The notes under the pieces: model-generated
The model's database searches: none
What the model saw: the letters and a program-made list of their open reading frames with translations, nothing else
What the model was told of the DNA's origin: nothing
Position numbers and translations under genes: made by a program
Assembly (NCBI GenBank): GCA_917880885.1
Contig: OU862913.1
Location: forward strand, 7,068,001 to 7,132,000
DNA: 64,000 bases
Reading direction: 5' to 3'
Origin: Limnephilus marmoratus
Taxonomy: Eukaryota; Arthropoda; Insecta; Trichoptera; Limnephilidae
In this document: positions 1 through 7,598 of the stretch, piece by piece
How the letters are laid out: each line of letters begins with the position of its first letter
Position numbering within the stretch: the first letter of the stretch is position 1

Positions 1-836
1 TCTGTTAAGTGGAAAAGATAATATCCGTCAAGTGGCTGCCGCCAGTGTTGATACACATTTGTGCCCGTTTTATCGCATTTTCCATGACTTTCCCGCAAGA
101 TTTCCGGTGATAACTGTTCGCATTCCTGTCGAATATTCTCTTTGAGAGCTGTCGAATATTGTCTGAGTCTTGTTGGCATAAACCCGCGACTTCTAATAGC
201 CCCAAAGAAAGAAGTCTGGGATGGTTAAATCGGGCGATCTTGCTGGCCATACCAAATCGCCAAAACGAGAGATTACGCGACCAGGAAACGCTTCCTTCAC
301 AATATCCATTGTGGCTCGTGCTTTGTGCGTTGTTTCACCGTCTTATTGAAACCACATGTTCACCAAGCCCCGCTCATCTAATTCCGGTTATCAGAAGTCG
401 TTTATCATGGCCCAGTAGCGTTCGCCAGTAACAGTGACCGTAATGCCAATGGCGTCCTAAAAAAATACGGCCCAATCACTCCTACCGCGTGAACGCCGCA
501 CCACACAGTAGCTTTGAGTGGATGTAATGGCTTTTCGTGCATCATACGCGGATTTTCAGTGCTCCAGAAACGAATATTTTGCTTATTGGCGTAACCGTTT
601 AAGTGGAAATGCGCCTCGTCGCTCATGATGATTTTCGACACAAAATCGCTAAAAGCGTTAAAGCTTAAATCGACACAATTATTCCACGCTCTTGCGGAGT
701 ATAGCGCTCCATTGCTTGATTGTTTGTATTCTGCAACAGTATGGTTCACAAATGTCAAATGTGATTGACGTACGATGCCATTTGCAAAAATTATAACATC
801 TTCCGATAGGGTGATTAATTTTGCGCCACCTTGTAT
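1..836 (-). mobile_element. Tc1/mariner (IS630)-superfamily transposon remnant, cut by window edge
   Basis: The element lies on the minus strand. Its transposase-start side ends near 836 in a terminal-repeat-like sequence that reads TACAAGGTGGCGCAAAA on the minus strand, flanked by TA, as expected for TA-targeting Tc1/mariner relatives. The other end lies outside the window. The interior codes for a broken DDE transposase. Family assignment rests on the transposase motifs and the TA-flanked terminus; the exact sub-clade is not resolved. Confidence 0.8.
5..758 (-). pseudogene. Tc1/mariner-like DDE transposase pseudogene
   Basis: Two open stretches on the minus strand (758-405 and 250-5) belong to one transposase. 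The first contains the block SDEAHFHLNGYANKQN and then TVWCGVHAVGVIGPYFF, typical of the catalytic core of insect Tc1/mariner-like transposases; the Asp in SDEAHF is a likely first catalytic carboxylate. The second is the C-terminal end of the same protein. Between them (about 405-250) the family-like reading is recoverable only by changing frame and passing stop codons, so this is a dead copy. The N-terminal DNA-binding part is absent or unreadable upstream of 758. Confidence 0.8.
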
Positions 837-1078
837 ATTAATTTATCTACCAGACCTGGTTACAAAACACGGGTAAAGCCACATAAAGAAATTTCTTCAT
901 TTCCAATGGTGATCTCTTACCAGTTTTATATAAATATATAATAATAAATATAATACTGAGAGTATCAAACACTCAGATGACAGTGGAGTCAAATGGACCT
1001 GCTCACGTATACTGTACCGTAGTATGTTTGATAGTTCTATGCTTTGTGTTGCTACGGTCATGAAAATAAATCATTTAT
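837..1078. other. AT-rich spacer, nothing recognised
   Basis: No coding potential, terminal repeats or RNA-like structure could be recognised between the mariner-like end and the foldback element. Confidence 0.5.
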
Positions 1079-1310
1079 AACAATTATTAAAAGCAATAAT
1101 TATCAGCCTGAAACACTCATCCACATTGAAAAATCTTCCGAGAAAAGATACATGACGCCAACGGGGCCATAGCTCAATTGGGAGAGCAGCTGACCGGCAA
1201 TCAGAAGGGCACGGGTTCATGTCCCGTTGGCGTCATGTATCTTTTCTCGGAAGATTTTTCAATGTGGATGAGTGTTTCAGGCTGATAATTATTGCTTGTA
1301 ATAATTGTTA
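1079..1310. repeat. tRNA-like foldback retroposon, copy A
   Basis: Two near-perfect inverted arms of about 87 bp (1079-1165 and 1223-1310) enclose a 57-bp core. The core carries a tRNA-type A box (TAGCTCAATTGGGAGAGC, with a GCTC/GAGC D-stem) and a B box (ACGGGTTCATGTCCCGT, a perfect 5-bp T-stem). The loop between CTGA and TCAG reads CCGGCAA, giving GGC at the anticodon position (Ala-like). Position 33 is C rather than T and the acceptor pairing is imperfect, so this is tRNA-derived rather than a functional tRNA gene. The arms run straight into the T-stem side, so a transcript would fold as one long hairpin with the tRNA-like core at the tip. The right side continues with GCACAAAGGGTAAC (reverse strand), shared with other copies. 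Confidence 0.8.
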
Positions 1311-2059
1311 CCCTTTGTGCTATGCATAATAATCTTGTCTAAAACGTTAGTTTAAAAAAAAAAAATAATTAAATCATTTATGTTGGTATTGAACCGTTTA
1401 AGTACATTTTTTGTCGGTCGTATTTGTGAAGTCAACATTGCATTTAGTTCTTAACTGAGTGGACTCTCTTTTGACGTTTAATTGAAAAAAACGGCTGTTA
1501 GATATTTTATACTTCAATTGTCAGCGTAACGACAACTTTTTTGGTTTCATGCCAACTCAGAATGAAAAAAAAACTCAGAACCACTTCAGAAAGGTCATTT
1601 ATAGCTATGGAAAAATAATTTTAAAATAGCCGGAAACCCTAACCTAACTTTACCTATTTAACCAATTTTTTCTGTCATCACACTTTCTGAGGTGATTCTG
1701 AGTTGGTTTCAATCTGAGTTGGCCGATCTCCATTTTTTACACGTCGTTATTTGTTGCATGTATGTATTTCCAGTTTTGAAAATATAATTATTTTGTGTTC
1801 CTCGATCGATTGAATGGCTCGTACAAGCGTAATAAACATGTTAATATTTTTTTATGTTTGTATGTTTTTACATGAGAATGGAGGGCACAACGGTTTTTTC
1901 ATCCACTTTGATATTTGATGCTCGAGGTTTATTAACTATCTTTAACTTAAAGCTCTATTTTAACCACTCATAAATAGGTTTATTTGTCAAGGTTCTGTTG
2001 CAGGTTTAATTTTTTTTGAGCTGAAACCAATTTAAACCGGAACACTATCACAGAAGGCC
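1311..2059. other. Non-coding stretch holding a small inverted-repeat element
   Basis: No gene is recognised. An imperfect inverted repeat occupies about 1527-1756: arms at about 1551-1600 and 1679-1722 share GCCAACTCAGA and ACTCAGAA..CAC.TCAGAAAG, and weaker pairing around AACGAC extends outward. This looks like a short foldback or MITE relic. Immediately before 2060 the sequence resembles the 5' flank of the other zinc-finger exon 1 copies (CACTATCACAGAAGGCC versus GCTACCACAGCAGGGCC). Confidence 0.45.
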
Positions 2060-2223
2060 ATGGATCATCCCAACCCAGAGAGTGTTTCCATCAAGGTGGA
2101 ACCAGGCTCCCAGGAAGAGGGTGGAGGTGAAATGCCCTATACGAATATAGATATCTACCTCCCGAATGTGAAGTAAGAATGTTTGCAGTACGCGGCAACA
2201 ACTCCGGCAATCGCAAGAAACTA
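2060..2223 (+). pseudogene. Zinc-finger family exon 1, decayed copy 0
   Basis: From the ATG at 2060 the sequence reads MDHPNPESVSIKVEPGSQEE, closely matching exon 1 of the minus-strand zinc-finger genes (MDLLNPVETPNIKTEPGSQE in gene 2). The acidic core MPYTNIDIYLPNVK is kept. The reading then hits TAA at 2174-2176, exactly where the intact copies have the second Lys of DVKKEC; the following sequence still resembles the family (ECLQYAATT). The splice donor, GTAAGT in the intact copies, is not preserved. I therefore call it a pseudo-exon on the opposite strand to genes 1 and 2. It contains one intact sumoylation-type motif (IKVE). Confidence 0.8.
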
Positions 2224-2356
2224 TTGATTTCAGATATTCTGAATTCATGTCCATTTTGGAATGATTTTCGCAGACGGACATTTTATGGTTGTTAACGAAG
2301 TCTTTTTTGCCGTTCGTTAGTTATTTACTAAAAAATGTATTCTTTTACATTACTTG

Positions 2357-2947
2357 CACACAGGAGACCCTGAGGAAAATAATCTACTCGAGACCTATGG
2401 CATATGTCCTGCGTAAGGGGGCTTTATAGGAAAAGAAAGAGAGTAAGGTCTGGGAAGGAAAAAGGCATGATGTGTGGGTGAGAATCCGTGAGTCAGTGTG
2501 TTCAGGAATGAATTCATGGAGTTCAGAGAGTCTTACTAGAGTTGTCAAAAGATTTCCCTTAACCAATCTGTCCCGATCCGGCCATCCAACTGAACCACGG
2601 TAGCTTATATCTGAAATTAAGCTTAATGGCTCTTATCCGGGAATGGGTACCGCCGCCCCGGGAACCTTTATTGGATAACCAACACCTCTGCCATAGGTCA
2701 CCCCAAGTGGTTCGCTACGTTTGGTGATTTAGCAGGGGTGCCCGGGTTCATGGGAGGCGGATGACCAGGACATACTGAACTCCCATCATACCCACCCCTT
2801 AAACCCCTTTCCTTCCCAGAACTCTCCTCTCCTTCCTTTCCTTAAAAAAAACCCTCCACACAGCATCCTCAAAGATGACATAGGCCCTTAAGGAAATTAT
2901 TTTCCTCAGGGTCTCCTGTGTGGAGCTCATGTAAAAAAAAAATTAAT
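2357..2947. repeat. Head-to-head pair of SINE-like repeats
   Basis: The right copy (about 2580-2944, plus) ends in CTCAGGGTCTCCTGTG, GAGCTCATGT and an A-tract, and contains the block CCCGGGTTCATGGG. The left copy (from 2357) starts with the reverse complement of the same 3' end (CACACAGGAGACCCTGAGGA), so the two are inverted relative to one another. Other copies sit at 16180-16512 (minus) and 35040-35195 (partial). The A-tail and dispersed, oriented copies suggest a SINE-like retroposon. Its RNA origin is not clear. Confidence 0.65.
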
Positions 2948-3123
2948 TACTGCTTGTACAAGGTTTTTCATAGGTATTTCTATCTCAATTATGTAATTTT
3001 TTTAGAATTTAATTATTATAACTCCTTAAAGTACAATCTCGGGGAAGGACGATCGTAATTTGAAATTTTAAACACTGTTCTTCTTGGCATATCAATGTAA
3101 GTATTGTATTGTTGTTTGTACAG

Positions 3124-3276
3124 GTAGCAGTAATGTGGAGACTGTTCCCATCAAGGCAGAACCAGGTCCTCGAGAAGAAGTTAAAGGGGGAATTACTTAT
3201 ACGGAAATTGACATAGATCATCCGGATGTTAAAAAGGAATGCTCAGAGCGCTCTGAAAAAATTGCCCAAATAGCAG
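3124..3276 (+). pseudogene. Zinc-finger family exon 2, copy 0
   Basis: This 153-bp exon is preceded by a good acceptor (TTGTTTGTACAG) and followed by GTAAAT. It is the same length and phase (1-1) as exon 2 in genes 1 and 2. It encodes SSNVETVPIKAEPGPREE and later DIDHPDVKKECSERSEKI, keeping both Lys motifs (IKAE, VKKE). It sits about 0.95 kb after the decayed exon 1 at 2060 on the same strand. No finger exon follows on this strand anywhere in the window, and exon 1 has a stop, so the locus is probably dead although this exon is open. Confidence 0.8.
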
Positions 3277-3303
3277 GTAAATCGAATTTTTGTTTGTTTT
3301 AAG

Positions 3304-3412
3304 TCAGGGGCGGGGAAACCTTTTTGCTGTCGGGGGTGAATGTGGAGAGAAGTGTGCGCCGATACAAACGGTCTATCCTCTCTGCCTACTCCTACGGAAT
3401 AATAAGTTAGTT
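3304..3412. repeat. Fragment of a hAT terminus followed by an RTE-type LINE 3' tail
   Basis: The stretch from 3304 begins CAGGGGCGGGGAAACCTTTT and then TGCTGTCGGGGG, closely matching the terminus of the hAT element at 35767. It is followed at about 3350-3412 by TATCCTCTCTGCCTACTCCTA and GTTAGTTT, matching the 3' end of the RTE-like fragments at 22330 and 60370. Both are short truncated relics. Confidence 0.6.
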
Positions 3413-3514
3413 TAAATCTAAATGGAAAATATTTATATAAACGGCAAACGAACAATTTTATGGCAAACGATAAAACTTGACAACCTAACCAGCGAATTTA
3501 TTTATTTCCAATTC

Positions 3515-3770
3515 GCGGTTCTTTAAGGAAGTATTCTGGTCCAGTTCTGTTATTAATGACCTATGTCACATGGAATGTGAAAGTGAAATAATCAGTTTTG
3601 CGGATGATACTGTTCTTCTAATTAATAGGAATAATTTGGCAGAAACATTTAAGAAAGCAGAAGACACATAAAACAGTATCAAGAAATGGCTACACTACTT
3701 CTCACTTACACTTAATTCTAATAAAACCATAGTCATCACTTTCAAAATAAAAATTAGAAATACAACTCGG
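3515..3770 (+). pseudogene. LINE reverse transcriptase fragment
   Basis: Conceptual translation with frame changes gives an RT motif-B-like GSIL stretch, then NDLCHMECESE and ISFADDTVLLI, the catalytic FADD block of LINE reverse transcriptases, followed by the usual WLHYFSLTLNSNKT-type thumb-start region. Stops and an indel interrupt it. It belongs to the same general Jockey/CR1 grade as the other LINEs here. Confidence 0.75.
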
Positions 3771-3945
3771 ATCGAACTCTGATTTTCAAAATTCAAAAGC
3801 GCTGCATTACACTGAACATGTGTCCCTTATTTGAAAATTATTTGTACTTGAATTATTTATCCCTTATTGGAAAACATTGACCATACAACGTGTATTTTTG
3901 TATAAATTGGTCCAAAATTAACTTTCACTAAACCCCATTAGTTTT
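3771..3945. other. Spacer, nothing recognised
   Basis: AT-rich sequence before the 5' LTR; no feature could be supported. Confidence 0.4.
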
Positions 3946-4109
3946 TGTGGTGTATCGTAAAAGCTTCCGCCTTGTAGAGACAGATGGCGGTGATAACAGC
4001 TATCGGTATATTCCGCTAGATGGCAGGCAGCGTAGTTCTCAAGTTCTCCGGCAGGGGATCGGGGAAGCTGAGAGGCTGTGTTTCAATTATGTCTGAACAG
4101 AACACTACA
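3946..4109 (+). repeat. 5' LTR, shortened
   Basis: It is 164 bp and aligns with the 3' LTR at both ends but lacks the block of about 160 bp that in the 3' LTR lies between TTTCAATTATG and AACACTACA. The missing block includes the TATAAA promoter motif, so this LTR probably cannot drive transcription. Confidence 0.85.
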
Positions 4110-4587
4110 GCTGGCGCAGCCGTGGATTATCTGCGTTTTTATTTTGTTGTCACACGACAACAACAGTTTGGGACCAGGAGCGAGAGGTCTAAGGCAAGCG
4201 TGACTTGCAATATTTTTTTCCTTCGTGGAGAAGGAAAAACACCAGGGTTCTCCAGGGCCGAGGAGGCCAGAATAATTTTTCTGTTTTAGGATCAGAAGAA
4301 TAAATTTACCAAAGGAAACCAATAACGGAAAAACATTTATTCACTGCCAAGGCGAGCAGTGTTTACCGGACAATTTTATCACAGCCAAGGCGTGCGGTGA
4401 TTACATACACAATTCAAGGACTATTTGAAGGAAGGAAGGAAGACTTGGACACAGGACCAGGAAGAGTTCCGGAGATAAGTAGTTGCATTTTTTTGTGGAG
4501 GGAATTGTTGCGGGTTCTTTGTTTTTTTTGTGGTTATTGTGGTCTTTTTCCTTTGTGGTATGGAGTCGGGAAGGATTCCGAGTTTTA

Positions 4588-6070
4588 ATCATCTCGTAGG
4601 AGATGATTAAAACTCTTAGACTGGAACAGTTTTTCGTGATAAATGATGATAAGTTAAACGCGAACAAAAAAGGGCTTTTCTGTTGCTTCTTTTAGAGCAA
4701 GAAACACTGTCTTTATTGATTAATTTGTGTTTTCCACTAAAATTAACGGATTTAACTTTTGATAAATTATTTTCAACCCTAGATAAACATTGCACAAAAA
4801 AAACGGTCGGTGTTTAAAGAACGTGAAGTTTTTTTTGGGGCAAAACAGGATGTGGGTGAATCCGTGAGAGATTTTGCGGTTAGGATAAGATCTTTGTCTT
4901 CTTTTTGTGAATTTGAAGATAGATTAGAGAAGAATCTTGTAGATTTTCTTGCCATTGGGTTATTACCGGGTCGTATTAAAGACAAAATATATCTTGAGGG
5001 TTTGAATTTAACACTAAGTGAACTTGAAGAGGTAGCTAGCAGTATGTCAGTGTTGAACACTGCAAATAATTCAGTAAAGTCGGAGATTAACAGCATCATG
5101 AAGGATGCTAGTAACAGGCACTTTTCGAAGGCCACTGCTACTAAAAATCTCAAGTTCACCGGGAAGTCTCAAGGGGCTTCGAGCAGTAAATTTCCAGTAC
5201 CACCGGGTGCGAATTTATTGTGCCGAATTTGTAAGAATACGGGTCATAGTAGCAATTCCTGCAAATTTCGCAACGCCAGATGCTACAAATGCAATGGGGT
5301 AGGTCATCTACAGAAATATTGTGTTAAGAATAATAATAATATGAATAGTGTCAATCCAATTGGGGAGGATTTTTGTTGTAATAATCATATGATAGCTACA
5401 ATTAAACCGTTCACAGCAGATATTTTAATAAATGACAAACATTTTAGAGCGATGGTCGATTCAGGTTCATCGTTATGTGTAATGCAGGAAGAAATTTTTA
5501 AGCGTTATTTCGGTTCGGTAAAGTTTTTGGCCGACAACCGGGTTATTTCAGGTTACGCAGGGAACGCATTAAAAGTTATTGGCAAAGTTATTTTTGACGT
5601 GTAGTACAAAAATAAAAACAACAATGTTACCTTCATTATTGTCACAGGGGGTACGGATTTAATTGTTGGGCTAGATTTCATGAATATTTTGGGGTTAGAA
5701 ATCGCGGCGGTACAAGATACCAGTAATTCGATGGATTCAAGGAATCAGAATAAGGATAAATTTATTCACGAATTTCCGGAAGTTTTTTCTGACTGGTTGG
5801 GTAAATTAAAAAAAAAAAAAAAAGTTTTTTGTTGTATTTTTTTCTTGTGTTTTGTAAATTTTTAGGTGTCTTTTATAGTGAATATAGACGCGGGTCCAAT
5901 GTTTTTTTTTTAAATGCTAGGCTGATCCCATTAACAATAAAAAGTAAGTTGAGTCTGAATTAAAGTCAATAGTAAAAGACGGAATAAATTCTCCGATTAA
6001 TTAGTAGGGAGTTTGCTTCCCCGAGAGTACCAGTGAGTAGGAGGAAGGGCAATATCATTTTTGAGATTAG
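4588..6070 (+). pseudogene. Gypsy gag-protease-RT(start) pseudogene
   Basis: Capsid-like sequence precedes 4810 in a different frame, with a frameshift near 4805. The longest open part (4810-5604) has GESVRDFAVRIRSLSSFCEF, a gag capsid motif, then two CCHC zinc knuckles (CRICKNTGHSSNSC and CYKCNGVGHLQKYC) and the aspartic protease active site MVDSGSSLCVM. An in-frame TAG at 5602 interrupts the protease; the family-like reading continues to GTDLIVGLDFMNILGLEI and HEFPEVFSDWLG. A poly-A run near 5810 and later stops mark further decay. Sequence to about 6010 still resembles the beginning of RT (ELKSIVKDGI). The product would be a retrotransposon polyprotein; this copy is inactive. Confidence 0.85.
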
Positions 6071-6470
6071 GAGTTGTTTGTACATGGCGTTACTTACAAC
6101 TTTACCGATCATACCTACCTACCTACCTACTACAAAAGTCTAGTGTTGACATATTCTTACGTCTGCTATAATTTATTAAAAACCAACATAAAACTGTAGT
6201 GTACTAAACTTAAAGACCTAAACTATTCCAATTCAAAGATCGCGCTTCTAATCAGTGCATTTATATCTTGCGAAGTGTTATTTTTTCATGTTTTTTGTCT
6301 TCCCAAAGAAATTGCATGTTAACTGTCAAAAATAAATAATAAAAATAAAACTGTCATTCTGTACTAAAACAAGCCAGCTGTTAAAAAATACAAAAGTGCC
6401 ATATCTGTGTTGAAAATATCATACAATCAATTTTATTCACAGCGAAATCACTTTATAAATTAATTTCAAC

Positions 6471-7595
6471 ATGAATACATTATGCATCGTTTGTGACAAA
6501 AATATTGACAGTCCAGCCGAATTCATAGCGTGTGTAGTCTGTGAAAACGGCTACCATCTTGTTTGTGCAGAGATTGGGGAAAATCTACGTGGTGCTCGTA
6601 ATTCTCAATGGAAATGTAAAAAATGTTCAAAAAATTTTACGAAAAAAAAGAGCAAAAATACGATATGTGATATGAAAATAGATCAAGAGCCATCTAGCGG
6701 CAAATCTACCAAGCAGCTAACCCAACCTTCTAAATCGGCAGTCGAGCAGTCAACAGACGAGGAGAAATTTCCTTCCTCAAACAAAGATGGCGCAAGCGGT
6801 TTACTTACGTCGAATTATTTCATTATGGAACTAAATAATTTCAAAAAATCCATAATGGATTTTGTTGAACAAAAATATAAATCAATTATCGCACAAAATA
6901 AAGAAATCCTTGATTCAATTAATTTTTTAGCGGATCAGCAAGACCAGCTAAAAAAACGCATAACTGAAATTGAATCCACACAAGAAATTATCAATACTGA
7001 TATATTAGAATTAAAAAAACAAAACGCTGTATTAGAAAAAACTACTTATCTTCAGGACGACAAAATTGACCGGCTGGAGTACATTACACAGATGTGCAAT
7101 ATCGACATCAGAGGCATCCCTGAAGCAACCAATGAAAATATTATGGAAACTCTTAAAAAAATATCAAAAATCATTAATTACGGAGAGAACACGATACCTT
7201 TACAATCTGAAATTAATAAAATGTACAGACTAGGACCAAAATTGTCTGAAAAAAATCCCAGATCTATAATAGTGTCGTTCAATAGTATTAAATCTCGAGA
7301 TGACTTCCTACTCAAAATCAAAGAATATAAAAAATCCTCTACCTCCAGTTCAAGCAAACTCAATACAGCAGATTTAGGGCTATCGCAAGAAGCAAAACGG
7401 ATTTACGTGTCGGATCATTTAACGCAAAAAGGAAAATTCCTACTCTCTCAAACTAAAAAATTTGCCAGAGATTATAACTATAAATACTCTTGGACATCCT
7501 CGGGGCGCATTCTGCTAAGACAAACGGATACATCCAAAATTATTACGATTAAAAACATCATGGATCTCGATCGAGAAAAACGTCAACAACTGTGA
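6471..7595 (+). CDS. LINE ORF1 protein: PHD-type zinc finger, coiled coil and FP25-like C-terminal domain
   Basis: 374 aa. Residues 5-52 form a C4HC3 PHD-type finger (C5, C8, C21, C24, H29, C32, C49, C52, with Trp47 placed as usual). About residues 110-205 are rich in Lys/Glu/Gln/Asn with heptad-like Leu/Ile, a likely coiled coil for oligomerisation. The last 170 residues (from about RLEYITQMCNIDIRGIPE to RRILL-like IKNIMDLDREK) resemble the FP25-type domain found in ORF1 proteins of insect LINEs. Such proteins bind element RNA and assemble the ribonucleoprotein. The ORF ends in TGA at 7593-7595, followed by CAG ATG in the same frame, which opens the next ORF. No frame damage is seen. Confidence 0.85.
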   Translation: MNTLCIVCDKNIDSPAEFIACVVCENGYHLVCAEIGENLRGARNSQWKCKKCSKNFTKKKSKNTICDMKIDQEPSSGKSTKQLTQPSKSAVEQSTDEEKFPSSNKDGASGLLTSNYFIMELNNFKKSIMDFVEQKYKSIIAQNKEILDSINFLADQQDQLKKRITEIESTQEIINTDILELKKQNAVLEKTTYLQDDKIDRLEYITQMCNIDIRGIPEATNENIMETLKKISKIINYGENTIPLQSEINKMYRLGPKLSEKNPRSIIVSFNSIKSRDDFLLKIKEYKKSSTSSSSKLNTADLGLSQEAKRIYVSDHLTQKGKFLLSQTKKFARDYNYKYSWTSSGRILLRQTDTSKIITIKNIMDLDREKRQQL

Positions 7596-7598
7596 CAG

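Noticed and set aside
1166..1222. Functional tRNA-Ala(GGC) gene
   Set aside because: C at position 33, imperfect acceptor pairing and embedding in a dispersed foldback repeat argue for a tRNA-derived element.
6471..7595. Baculovirus-derived gene, because the ORF1 C-terminus resembles an FP25-type domain
   Set aside because: This domain is a regular part of insect LINE ORF1 proteins, and the ORF is directly followed by LINE ORF2.
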